DNA of 64,000 bases from Kiritimatiellia bacterium (GTDB lineage: Bacteria > Verrucomicrobiota > Kiritimatiellia > RFP12 > UBA1067), in the NCBI GenBank assembly GCA_017403825.1, contig JAFRDO010000027.1, forward strand, positions 124,001-188,000, given 5' to 3'. Of this stretch, positions 34,261 to 43,800 are shown one piece after another. The translations under genes and the position numbers were made by a program. The notes beneath the pieces are model-generated. The model was given only the letters and a program-made list of their open reading frames with translations. It was not told the origin of the DNA and did not search any database. Each line of letters opens with the position of its first letter. Within the stretch, counting starts at the first letter, position 1.

Positions 34261-35063
34261 ATCGCCATACCTCCCGACAAGCCCATATAAAGCTCCCTCA
34301 CCGCTGGGTTCTCCAGAACCTCTTTCTGTGAGCCGTGCGTGTGGACAGAGCCCTCATGCAGGAAGTAGATGTAATCCGCGAGATCGCGTACCACACCCAT
34401 GTTATGTTCAATGAGGACGGTCGTCAGCTTCTGCTCGGCGACAAGCTGCTTGATGAGTTCAACCATCTTCTTCGTCATCGCCGGCGAAAGCGCCGCCGTT
34501 GGCTCGTCAAGGAGCAGTAGCGCCGGACGCAGCGCAACGATACGCGCAAGCGCGAGGAGCTTCTGCTGTCCGTAGGAAAGCTCGCCAGCCGGCTCGTCTG
34601 CCTTGTCCGCAAGCCCCACGAACTCAAGCCACTTCATTGCGCGCTCACAGCGATCCTTCTCCCGCGCCTCCGCCCGCCACCACGCGAGCGTCGTCGCGAG
34701 AGTGTAGTCGCTGCGGTGCAGGAACGAGACCTCGATGTTCTCGGCGACGGAGAGTGCGGGGAACACGCGCACGTCCTGGAACAGCCGCCCGACATGCCGC
34801 CGCGCAATCTTGTACGGTGGGAGACCCGTGACGTCCACGCCGTTCAAGAACACCTTGCCGGAGTCCGGCGCAAGGTTGCCGCCGATCACATGGAAAAGCG
34901 TCGTCTTGCCCGCGCCATTCGGCCCTACAAGCGCCGTGACTTGTCCGAGGCGTGCCGTCACGTTCACGTCATGAAGTGCCCTGAACGCGCCAAAGCTCTT
35001 TGACACGCCCTCCACCCGAAGTTCGACGGGTTCGATGATACGGGGATCGCTACTTGATTGCAT
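34257..35063 (-). CDS. livG: Branched-chain amino-acid-type ABC transporter ATPase LivG
   Basis: The protein has 268 residues with Walker A GPNGAGKTT (about 47-55), signature LSYGQQK (about 160), Walker B LLLLDEPTAALSP and H-loop VLIEHNM. The C-terminal extension after the H-loop is typical of LivG. It pairs with LivF as the cytoplasmic ATPase dimer. Its ATG overlaps the end of livM by 14 bases. Confidence 0.92.
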   Translation of the reverse strand: MQSSSDPRIIEPVELRVEGVSKSFGAFRALHDVNVTARLGQVTALVGPNGAGKTTLFHVIGGNLAPDSGKVFLNGVDVTGLPPYKIARRHVGRLFQDVRVFPALSVAENIEVSFLHRSDYTLATTLAWWRAEAREKDRCERAMKWLEFVGLADKADEPAGELSYGQQKLLALARIVALRPALLLLDEPTAALSPAMTKKMVELIKQLVAEQKLTTVLIEHNMGVVRDLADYIYFLHEGSVHTHGSQKEVLENPAVRELYMGLSGGMAI

Positions 35064-35919
35064 ACGCCCCCGCCATTCCTTTGGGTTTCATGTACATGAG
35101 TACGATCAGCAAGATTCCATAGATGATTTCGCGCAGGTTCGCCGCCACGGCGTCCGGCAGCCCCACGAAGCGCAGCACCTCCGGCATGATGATCATAAGC
35201 GCCACGCCAGACATCGGGCCTTTTATGTTGCCCGAACCGCCAACGAGGAGGATGCAGGCAATGAAGATGGACTCAGTGAGCGTGAAGCTCGTCGGGTCGA
35301 TATAGGTGATGTAGCTCGCAAAGCACACGCCAGGCACGGCGGCGACCGCCGCAGAGAAGACCATTGCGCGGATGTACTGCCCCTTGGGGCAGATGCCCAA
35401 CGTCTGCGCCGCCGCCTCGTCGTCGCGGAGCGCCTTGAGCGAGAGCGCGAACGGACTCCTGCAAACGAGGTGCATGAAACCCAGTACAACCACGAAGAGA
35501 ACGAGCGTGAAAAGGAAATACGCAGGCACCGACTCTATACCGATGCCGAAGAACGACGGACGCGGGATGCCAGAGATGCCATACGGCCCGCGCGTCAGGT
35601 CGGTCCAGTTGTAGAGCGTAACATAGACGATCATCTGGAAGCCGATGGTCGCCAACACAAACGCCTCATTTCGGAAGCGGAGCGCGGCGTGTCCGAACAG
35701 CCAGCCAACAAGCGCACAGAGCGCAATGGCGGCAGGGAGCGTCACGAAGAACGGGAATCCGAACTTAAGCGACAGGAGCGCATAGGTGTAGGCGCCGAGT
35801 CCGTAGAATGCCGCCTGCGTCATCGAGAGAAGTCCGCCAAAGCCAATCAGCAGGTTCGCCGAGAGGGCCAGCATTCCGTAGATGCCGAGCATCACGCCGA
35901 TATGAAGAAGATAATTCAT
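35050..35919 (-). CDS. livM: Branched-chain amino-acid-type ABC permease LivM
   Basis: The protein has 289 residues from the ATG at 35919, which overlaps the livH stop (ATGA); the frame is open to 36087 but without a ribosome site. It is very hydrophobic, with about eight helices. Family landmarks include LSANLLIGFGGLLSMTQAAFYGLGAY near 20-45 and LRDDEAAAQTLGI near 170-185, the loop that contacts the ATPases, then GGSGNIKGPMSG. It forms the pore with LivH. Confidence 0.92.
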   Translation of the reverse strand: MNYLLHIGVMLGIYGMLALSANLLIGFGGLLSMTQAAFYGLGAYTYALLSLKFGFPFFVTLPAAIALCALVGWLFGHAALRFRNEAFVLATIGFQMIVYVTLYNWTDLTRGPYGISGIPRPSFFGIGIESVPAYFLFTLVLFVVVLGFMHLVCRSPFALSLKALRDDEAAAQTLGICPKGQYIRAMVFSAAVAAVPGVCFASYITYIDPTSFTLTESIFIACILLVGGSGNIKGPMSGVALMIIMPEVLRFVGLPDAVAANLREIIYGILLIVLMYMKPKGMAGAYAIK

Positions 35920-36800
35920 TTCGCCTCCTCCAATCGCTTGCTGACGCCGAACAGCCCCTGCGGACGGAACAGAAGCACAAAGATCAAGACGCCAAAGGTG
36001 ACGAGATCCGTCCACCGCGCCGAGAACTGCCACACGGCGAGGCTCTGCAATACCGAGAGCAGCATCGCCCCCGCGCCCCACGCCCAATAACGGTCAGTCC
36101 CGCCAAAGAACACGGCGACAGAGCCAAGAAGAAGGTAGTGCATGCCTACATGAGGATCCATGCCGATGTCCCAAGAGATCAGCATCGCGGCGATTGCGAC
36201 CAAGATTCCACCGAGGGACATCACAAGAAGCCGGAGTCGCATAAGCGGCAGCCCCAGAACTGGCAACAGTTCCGGCTGGTCGCCCATCGCCCACAAAGCC
36301 TTGAACCACTTGCCGAAGCGCACAGCCGCGCCCACGGCGGCGAACACGCCGATTCCAACGAAGAACTGCAAGAGCTGGATGCGCGTGAATCGGAGACCGG
36401 CAAAAGCGACTGACGGTTCCAGCTGGTTTGAAATCGTCTTCACCTCGTTTCCGAAGGCGAGGGCGATTACGTTCTCCACGACGATCATCACGCCGAGCGA
36501 GGCGATCATCACCACCCCAGACGAGCAGCCTTTTCGGAAGAACGGACGGTACACCGCCCATTCAATCGCCGCCGCGAACAGGACCGAGAGCGCCAGCGTC
36601 CCGCACGCTGCGAGCGCGAGCGGCAGCTTCAGCATGGATGCGCAAAGATAGAATGCGTAGCAGGAGAAGACGAACTGCGCTCCCATAGCGATGTGAAACA
36701 CTCGAAACGACCTGTAGACGAAGCCGAACCCGGCTGCGTAGAGCATCGCAACCGCGCCTTGTACAATGCCGTTCCCGAGTAGCTGGAGAAAGAGGTTCAC
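35916..36800 (-). CDS. livH: Branched-chain amino-acid-type ABC permease LivH
   Basis: The protein has 294 residues, starting at GTG (36800) with a weak ribosome site 18 bases after the YbjN-like gene. There are about eight membrane helices. The N-terminus GIVQGAVAMLYAAGFGFVYRSFRVFHIAMG fits the LivH family, and VYRPFFRKGC and DLVTFGVLIFVLLFRPQGLFG match its later landmarks. It is the first transporter gene in the operon. The liv genes are more G+C-rich than the genes downstream of them. Confidence 0.9.
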   Translation of the reverse strand: MNLFLQLLGNGIVQGAVAMLYAAGFGFVYRSFRVFHIAMGAQFVFSCYAFYLCASMLKLPLALAACGTLALSVLFAAAIEWAVYRPFFRKGCSSGVVMIASLGVMIVVENVIALAFGNEVKTISNQLEPSVAFAGLRFTRIQLLQFFVGIGVFAAVGAAVRFGKWFKALWAMGDQPELLPVLGLPLMRLRLLVMSLGGILVAIAAMLISWDIGMDPHVGMHYLLLGSVAVFFGGTDRYWAWGAGAMLLSVLQSLAVWQFSARWTDLVTFGVLIFVLLFRPQGLFGVSKRLEEAK

Positions 36801-36818
36801 GATCCAATGCCGTCAGAT

Positions 36819-37295
36819 CTAATCCTCATCAGGACCTTCCGCCTTCTTGATCTCCGCTTCGGCGTCGGAGAAGCCCATTGCGAGCGCCGCGATGCCGTCT
36901 CCGTAGTACTCCATCACGTACCAGCCAGCGCATATGCTGTCCTTTATGATCTGATCCGGAAGCTTTTCGAGATCCTTGCAGTTTACATAGGTCTTGTAGC
37001 GGAGCTCGCCGGTTCTTACGTTGACGTCGAAATTGCCGTTCACGAGTCCGAAATTCGCCATTGCCACATACTTGACGAGTTCGCCCATGTTCTTTGGATC
37101 TCCGCTGATTGGCGAGATGATGTTGACGGTGTAGCTGTCGTCCTCGCGAATGTGGATGAACACTCTCGCGTTCCGCAACTTGCAGTCGAGGATTACTCCG
37201 GCCCTTATGACGTGATTCTCGGCATCGTATTCGTAATGCCAATCGTCTTTGTCAAGCCAGTCCCTCAGTGCGTCGACTATCTGTTCCTGATCCAT
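36819..37295 (-). CDS. YbjN-domain protein
   Basis: The protein has 158 residues from the ATG at 37295, behind GAAGGAGA; an upstream open frame to 37472 belongs to the previous gene's reverse complement. The fold pattern (DALRDWLDKDDWHYEYD, strands, NFGLVNGNFDVNVRTGELRY, helix DQIIKDSICAGWYVMEYY) matches the YbjN/type III chaperone-like family. These act as chaperones or regulators with unclear targets. It lies between the CbbX-like ATPase and livH, so it may be an adaptor for the ATPase. Confidence 0.75.
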   Translation of the reverse strand: MDQEQIVDALRDWLDKDDWHYEYDAENHVIRAGVILDCKLRNARVFIHIREDDSYTVNIISPISGDPKNMGELVKYVAMANFGLVNGNFDVNVRTGELRYKTYVNCKDLEKLPDQIIKDSICAGWYVMEYYGDGIAALAMGFSDAEAEIKKAEGPDED

Positions 37296-37321
37296 TTTCC
37301 ATTCTCCTTCGCTTGTGTTTG

Positions 37322-39433
37322 TCAAACCCCAAATCCAATGATTCGACGCTCTTCCTTCTTCTTGAGGAGCGCGTCGAACTCCTTGTCGGCCGTCGCGCCG
37401 GCGAGATCGCTCTTCAGGATGCGCACCGTGCCCTCGCCGCCGAGGCTGTGCCGGTAGGCGGCCTTCCCCCACGTGCGCTCGTAGAGATTGCGCACGAAGC
37501 GGGCGTTGCTGAAAGTCTTGGACTGCAGGGTCGCGTCCGGAACGGCGGAGAAGAATTCATGCGCCGCATCCCGGAAACCCTCCTCGCAGTCGAAGTTCCC
37601 CTCCAGCATGCGGAAGAATATCTCCTCGAGATCCTCGCGCGTGTAGTTCGGGAACTCCACCTCGTACGGGATGCGGCTGCGAAGGCCCGCATTGCCCTCG
37701 AGCATCGCGTCCATCTCATCTTTGTAGCCGGCCATCACGACGCAGAAGTCGTCGCGGTGGTTCTCCATCTCGGCGACGAGCGTGTCGAGGGCCTCGCGGC
37801 CGTAGTCGCGGGCCGAGTCGAAGGCGTTTCTGAAGAGCGAATACGCCTCGTCGATGAAGAGCAGCGATCCGTAGGCGTCGCGACAGATGGCGCTCGTCTT
37901 AGGCGCGGTTTCGCCGACGTATTCGCCGCACAGGTCGCGGCCCTTCACCTCCACGAGGTGCCCCTTGCGCAGGATCCCGGCGTCCTTCATCATCTTGGCG
38001 AGGATTCTCGCGACGGTCGTCTTCCCTGTGCCGGGATTTCCGGTGAAGAGCATGTGGATCGCGGGCCTTTCGATCTTCTGGCCCTTGGCGGCCATAGCCT
38101 GCTGGAACTTGATCTGCGCAATCACCTCGTCCAGCCGCCGCGTCACGTCCTTCATGCCCACGAGCCTGTCGATCTCCGAGCGGCCCGGATTGTCCCCGCC
38201 CGCGTCGCCCAGGACGAACGGACGCAGGTCCTCGCGGCCGATCGTGCGGTCCTCCGTTCCCTTTCGGCAGTTCGCGAGCGCCTTTTCGTAGATGAGGCGC
38301 TGGACCATCTTGTCTACGGTCTTGTAGCCGAAGAAGCTGTCGTCCACCTTCTCGCGCAGCAGCCACTGCTCAAACGCGCCGTCAGTGCCTTCCTCGAGAT
38401 GGAAGGCGCTCGCCTCAAGCGCCTCGCGCGCATAGTCCGTCATGTCGTCAAGCGTCGTCGGCGGGACGGATATCGTGCGCACATTGAGGATGTCGTTGAG
38501 GTCGTCGGCCGCATTTTGCAGGACATGCCCTTCGAGGAACGGCACGCGAAACACGACTAGGAACGAGCCGCAGAGGGCATTGAGCCGACGCAGACGCGAC
38601 TTGACGTCGGCATCGGCAAGCTGGGACTGCCACGCCGAGACGTCGACATAGAGGATGGCCTTGACGATGCCGTCCTTCTCGTTCGTGCGGCGCACTTCCT
38701 GCGCGGCTTCCAGAACCGTATCCCATGTCACGCGGTAACCGTCGGCAGCCTGTTCCTTGCCCTTCGGCAGAAGGATATACTCGCGCACGGTCTTCCCCGG
38801 GACTATTTCCTTGACCAGCCCGAACGCCTTGTAGAGTTTCGCGAGGGAAGACAGGAATTCGGAACGTCCATACCCCGCTTCGACCGCCAGCAGAAGGTGC
38901 TGGTGCCAAAGCGTCTGCTCCACCCCCATCCGCTGCAGCGTAGGAATCACTGCGGCGAGCTCCCGCACATAACCCGCAAGTTCCCTGCTGTGCTTGATCG
39001 GAATCTTCCCGCAGATCTCGTCTACCGTAGCCTGCGGATCGGGCACCGCCGCTCTGGCTGAGTCATTTGCAGCATTCTTCCCGCCTGCGGCGTCTGCGGC
39101 CTTCTCCGCCTGCGCTGGGCGTGTCGCGGCCTCCGGCTGGGGCTCTTCGTCTTTTCGCGTCGGCAAGTTGAGCCCCGCGATGTCGCCGGAGAACGTCGCG
39201 TGCATCCATGGGCTTTCTTCGCCGAACTCCTTCATGCGCGCCGCAAGGTGCTGGACGAAGCCCTCCCGGACGGCCGGCTTCATTTCCAGCGTGAGGCTGG
39301 TGCCGGAACTTGACTTGAGTGCGACGTCCGACTCGGACGCCAGCCATTTCTCCAGAGACCTGACGACGCGCACGCCCTCCGACCGACGCTGATCAAGCCA
39401 TGCGCGATCAAAGACTACGGTTATCCTGCTCAT
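37322..39433 (-). CDS. CbbX/SpoVK-like AAA+ ATPase with N-terminal regulatory domains
   Basis: The protein has 703 residues. The C-terminal third is a CbbX/SpoVK-type AAA+ module: GNPGTGKT (465-472), CGEYVGET, LLFIDEAYSL (524-533), a VVMAGYKDEM sensor and FVRNLYER. The N-terminal part holds an MSRITVVFDRAWLD domain, a low-complexity Ala-rich linker (about 95-130) and an unrecognised helical region (140-430). CbbX-like ATPases remodel protein partners. The start at 39433 overlaps the previous lipoprotein gene by 26 bases with little ribosome site, so translation is probably coupled. Confidence 0.82.
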   Translation of the reverse strand: MSRITVVFDRAWLDQRRSEGVRVVRSLEKWLASESDVALKSSSGTSLTLEMKPAVREGFVQHLAARMKEFGEESPWMHATFSGDIAGLNLPTRKDEEPQPEAATRPAQAEKAADAAGGKNAANDSARAAVPDPQATVDEICGKIPIKHSRELAGYVRELAAVIPTLQRMGVEQTLWHQHLLLAVEAGYGRSEFLSSLAKLYKAFGLVKEIVPGKTVREYILLPKGKEQAADGYRVTWDTVLEAAQEVRRTNEKDGIVKAILYVDVSAWQSQLADADVKSRLRRLNALCGSFLVVFRVPFLEGHVLQNAADDLNDILNVRTISVPPTTLDDMTDYAREALEASAFHLEEGTDGAFEQWLLREKVDDSFFGYKTVDKMVQRLIYEKALANCRKGTEDRTIGREDLRPFVLGDAGGDNPGRSEIDRLVGMKDVTRRLDEVIAQIKFQQAMAAKGQKIERPAIHMLFTGNPGTGKTTVARILAKMMKDAGILRKGHLVEVKGRDLCGEYVGETAPKTSAICRDAYGSLLFIDEAYSLFRNAFDSARDYGREALDTLVAEMENHRDDFCVVMAGYKDEMDAMLEGNAGLRSRIPYEVEFPNYTREDLEEIFFRMLEGNFDCEEGFRDAAHEFFSAVPDATLQSKTFSNARFVRNLYERTWGKAAYRHSLGGEGTVRILKSDLAGATADKEFDALLKKKEERRIIGFGV

Positions 39434-39971
39434 CTTTATTGACTGCTTTCTGGACCTTTTCTTTTGCGCCATCCAGAAGCTCGGACGCCTTCTGCTTCGC
39501 CGTGTCGAAATATTCGCCCATCTTCTCAGATGCGGCGGCGTATTTCTCCGAAATGCCCTTCTTGATGCCTGGCCATGCGGCCTTGACCTTCTCGCGGAGG
39601 GCCTTGCCGGCAGTCGCGCCAGCAAGAGTCAGCATGTTGTCATCAACAAGGGATGCGTCCCAGATGACTGTCTTGCCGTCGTACTTGCACTTGACGTCGA
39701 ACTTGACCTGATATCCGCCAATGTCCCCCTTGCCGACACCGGCATACTCTATGCCCTCGGTTTTGATGAGACGCACGCTTGTCATCTTCAAGTCCTTGAA
39801 CACATCGTTCTTGACAAGCTCCTCCTGCATCTCCTTCCTGACGTACTCGCCAAGCTCGGCAGAATCCATGCTGCAGCCGGCGATGGCGAGAGCGCAAGAA
39901 ACTGCCATGCACACGCGGACGAAGCACGTCCAGCCCTTCGAGACATTATTTGCGAACAGAAACGATTTCAT
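39408..39971 (-). CDS. Lipoprotein with amphipathic C-terminal helix
   Basis: The protein has 187 residues from the ATG at 39971, behind AAAGGA. A signal peptide ends in the lipobox LAIAGC. A small strand-rich domain follows (VRLIKTEGIEYAGVG, YQVKFDVKCKYDGKTVIWDA), then an Ala/Lys-rich helix to the end (AAASEKMGEYFDTAKQKASELL), which may bind membrane or partner proteins. I do not recognise the family. It sits directly after the MCE-domain lipoprotein and probably shares its envelope location. Confidence 0.7.
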   Translation of the reverse strand: MKSFLFANNVSKGWTCFVRVCMAVSCALAIAGCSMDSAELGEYVRKEMQEELVKNDVFKDLKMTSVRLIKTEGIEYAGVGKGDIGGYQVKFDVKCKYDGKTVIWDASLVDDNMLTLAGATAGKALREKVKAAWPGIKKGISEKYAAASEKMGEYFDTAKQKASELLDGAKEKVQKAVNKDEQDNRSL

Positions 39972-40006
39972 TTCCCAGGGTCCTTTCTTTGTCAACTTTA
40001 AAACCT

Positions 40007-40726
40007 TCAGTCATCATCCGCCTCAAGCGCCGTCTCAAGGATGACATGCAGCTTCTCACCGTGCTGCAAAATCCACGACTTTGCCTCTTGCGTTGCTGAC
40101 TTTACATTTGAGAAGCGCGCCTTATAGCTGCTCCAATCATTTTTCACCGTCGAATACACATAGCCGACAGCACACAAGAGTCCAAGAAAAAGGATGAGCT
40201 TGAATCTCCTGCTCACGAACTTTAGCAGCACCAGTATGATCAAAAGAGTCGTACATACGAGTTGAAGTTCAAGAGTCCGAGAAGTCCTGATCCATTCAAC
40301 GAATGCGGCAAACCCCTCCTTGGCCGCGCCGCCGTCCCTGGATTCCGGAATCTGATCTCCGTCTTCCAAGAGCGGACGACTCTCGTCTTTGCCGCCGGCG
40401 AGCAAGACGCCCACTCTATGCGGCGCGGACTTCTCATCCACCACTACGCAGCCCGCCACTCCGTCATGGATAAGGCTCTTGTACTTCTTGGCGAACTTGA
40501 TGGAAACCTTCGTTCCGCCATCAACTTCCTCAAGTGCAGCAACCTTGCCGACAATGACCGGCTCCCTCAAGAGGGCATCTGAAACCCAGATGACATTCGC
40601 ACCCGTCTTCAAGCCCTTGCTGTCCTGCGTGACAAAGAAGCACTGTTTCTCGCCGCAACCGGCAAGAAGCAGCGCCATCATCGCCGCAGCCAGCCCGAAC
40701 ATGACTCTTCCTGTAGACTTTCTCAT
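40007..40726 (-). CDS. MCE-domain (MlaD-like) lipoprotein
   Basis: The protein has 239 residues from the ATG at 40726, behind AAAGGAACG; the frame is open to 40816. Signal peptide and lipobox read LLLAGC. Residues about 35-85 match an MCE domain (GLKTGANVIWVSD, VGKVAALEEVDGGTKVSIKF). Two hydrophobic helices near 150-190 could span the membrane. MCE proteins bind or channel lipids between membranes. A palindrome-like site (40806) and a weak -35-like TTGAGA lie upstream in a 98-base gap, the widest in this part of the cluster, so a secondary promoter is plausible. Confidence 0.7.
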   Translation of the reverse strand: MRKSTGRVMFGLAAAMMALLLAGCGEKQCFFVTQDSKGLKTGANVIWVSDALLREPVIVGKVAALEEVDGGTKVSIKFAKKYKSLIHDGVAGCVVVDEKSAPHRVGVLLAGGKDESRPLLEDGDQIPESRDGGAAKEGFAAFVEWIRTSRTLELQLVCTTLLIILVLLKFVSRRFKLILFLGLLCAVGYVYSTVKNDWSSYKARFSNVKSATQEAKSWILQHGEKLHVILETALEADDD

Positions 40727-40805
40727 GACTCGTTCCTTTCTTCTGATGTTGGTGTTACGCGCACATAATAGCATTTCCGCGCCGCGGTTTCCACGTCTCA
40801 ATCGA

Positions 40806-40819
40806 TGCACGGCCATGAC
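40806..40819. promoter_or_regulatory. TGCACGGCCATG site upstream of the MCE lipoprotein gene
   Basis: TGCACGGCCATGAC shares 12 bases with the palindrome at 817-830 (reverse strand). It lies in the 98-base gap before the MCE gene, 4 bases from a TTGAGA that could serve as a -35. The match suggests shared control with the protease operon. Confidence 0.35.
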
Positions 40820-40824
40820 ACGAA

Positions 40825-43800
40825 TTAGGGGTTTTCAAAAACGCCAACATAATGACCACAGACATCCCCCGTGCCGTTTTCGCAGATATACATATCCAAC
40901 CAACGAGTTTTGACACTGTTGCGGAACGGGACATCTACTTTTATTGTCGCCGACATGACTTCACCAGATTTACAACCCACGATCTTCGCACCGCCTACAA
41001 ACTTATAATCGCCCGCCGGCTCTTCAAATGCATCTTTCGCATATCGCAGATAACAAACCACTGATAGTTCGTCATCGCGAATGCTGTCGTCATTTGGGCA
41101 TGCAATCGAAACATCAAGCGTATTGTTGCCACGATCGAATTTCGCCGTAAGTACGCAAACCCGAGGAGGCGGGTACCTTGAAAAATCAATCGTAGGCACC
41201 AATACCGCAGGTATCTTTTCAGCAGAAGAGATCAGGCTCGTCTCGTCACCAAGGACGCGAGTTTTTCCGGCCGAACAGGCGGTTTCGGCATAAACATAAT
41301 CCTTTCCCTTCCATGAATATTTTATAGGATCCTTCCCCGTCCCGGTTTTGACCATCTCAACCACCACACCTACAGCCGCATGTCTAGGGATTAGCAACAA
41401 AGCGCTTTCAATTTTCGCACGCCTCAATAATTCTATATACAATATTGAAGTATCCTCGCAATCACCAATTTTCAACGAACAAGTCTCCGAAGGGAATCTC
41501 GGCCAGTCGCTCTGATGGGACGCATCCTTCGGGTCTTTTACATATTGTATGGAAGCTTGAACAAACGAAAGCAAGAATTCAGCAAAACTCGCCGCACTAG
41601 AACCGATGCGATCTGCATCATACATTTTCTTCAACTCATTATATAGTCCGTCAACAAAATCCCGATATGGATCATTATACCCATATTCAGACCATGCGTT
41701 GTCTGATGGAATACGCCAAGCAGAAAACCTATCAAGAAAGACATTATACGAATCATGGTCTTCTTTCTTGTCAAAACCTGCCGATAGTGAATATTGCTTG
41801 CCGTGATAAGACCATGAATATTCCAAGGCGCCGCGCCCCGCATTCATCCCCTTAGGCAACGCTCCTCGACATTCCCATTTTATATCGGCCTGCAACAATG
41901 GCATCTCAAACCTCTTCCGAGCCATTATCCAGTTCGTATCACCACTTGGGAGCTTGGGGGCATCGATCTTAATATTGGAAACATTACGCAAGACATCGCA
42001 CAATTCCTTCAGAACCCGATACGACTCTTCAATGTCCTTTGAAAATATTGAGTTCTCTTCATCTGTCTCCAATGAACAATAATACGAAAACCCAGAACTC
42101 ATCCGCAACCAATGAAGTCTCCGCTGGTTAGTTAATTTCTCGTTCCCTTCCACATATAGATTCTTAACGGCATCAATCGTCTCCAACATGGCCATAACAA
42201 ATGTCTCGGCATCAACCATTCCCGCCTTGATTGCGTCGACACCAGTAATTTTAGGCCGCTTTTGAGGTTTTATGGTAGATAGTAACTTCGCTAAGAAATC
42301 ATTAACAATCTTGCCACTGTTTGTTGGCTGCAACAGCCAAAAACAGACCCGCCCTATAGCACCGTCCCGATCGACCACATGAAAAGCCGGGCATATGGCT
42401 ACCTGAGGGAACTCAGGCATGATTCGACGAAGCACCGTCGAGAAAACATATGTCAATAATGGAGAAAAGATCGGGCAATCGCTCGTACTCCATTCCCCAG
42501 AAGCAAATCGTTGGATCTGAAGTTTGAAATCATCATCCGACAACTTATAGGGATTTAAGACAATTCCCGAGATGAATGCCTTATAATTGTACGTGCATGG
42601 GCCTCGGACAAACTCTTTCTGCCCATCAATACTTATCAGCTGGTGAATGACGGCGTCAACGATTCTATGAATTCCTCTAGACTCTCGTAAATTAAAAGCA
42701 AGAAATGCATCGTTGCTAACTGAAACCTCTGGCACAGAAATAGATTCAATCGTCCACTTAAAAGATCTGACGGGAATATCCAAGTCAGTCCCATCGCCTT
42801 GCCATTGTTCAGACATAGGAGTAAACAACAAGCAATGGCCTTCCTTGTTCTCCTCCTTTCTGAAAGGCAACCGAACTTTAAATACATTCTCACCACCTGC
42901 ACTTGTTATGTCTCCGTCCGCCGTTTTGCCTATCCTCAATGTTGTGACATGTGAAAGGTCGCAAAAAGCAGTCAGGTCCGCACTACACCACTTTGCAATT
43001 GAAGAAATTTCATTGCACGATGCATCGCCATCAGCAATCAAATTACCCAACACGACCTGATGGGTATCTTGAATTTCATACAAGTCATCAGTTGTGAATG
43101 GCAGCATTGACGTGTCGAGCTTGAACCCGGCATTGCTCGTCGTCCCTTTATCCTTAAGCACGACATATGGCCACAACGGCTTGCCGTAGCGATCCTTTTC
43201 ATCCCACACGTCCTGTTCCCACGTCTCTGAAGGATGCTTGTTTGATTCCCTCACGACAATTGGCAATTTATTGGAAACATCAAACAGACCGAATCTGTGC
43301 CACACACTTTGATCCATAGGTTCGTTTCGCACAATAAATGGCAGGAGACTTTTCAAATGATAGATTCTCAACGCGTGTGCAGTGTTGTCTGGGAGCGTCG
43401 GGATTATCGGATATTTTTCAATCGCAATCGTGTCGGGACCTTCTATGCCAACGAACACCGTCTCTTCAGTGTTCATATTGAGTCGAAGCGAAACGACGGC
43501 ATCGCCACTAAGAGCTGTCAAATAGAATACGGCCTTGGGCTCCAATATCCCCCTCAACTCTCTTAATCGCGACACGACCTCCAGTTTCCCTTGTCCGATG
43601 CCAGTGCAAATTTTCTCTTTCACTTTCTGACACTGTTGAGCCGATATCCCCTTGCGATATATTACAACACTCCAGCCAATCTCCAAGCACTTCCTGACTA
43701 GTTCTACGCATATCTCATTCGGAGAAACTCCTCCCTTCACTTTCAAATGCACACACCAAGGATCTTCGCATTTCCTTGGGATTATTTGCATCGCGTTTTC

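Noticed and set aside
35035..36090. 351-residue plus-strand open frame rich in His/Arg/Glu
   Set aside because: Reverse complement of livM; low-complexity composition is a codon-bias artefact.
37268..38560. 430-residue plus-strand open frame
   Set aside because: Antisense shadow of the G+C-rich CbbX-like gene; the composition is typical of reverse-complement reading.
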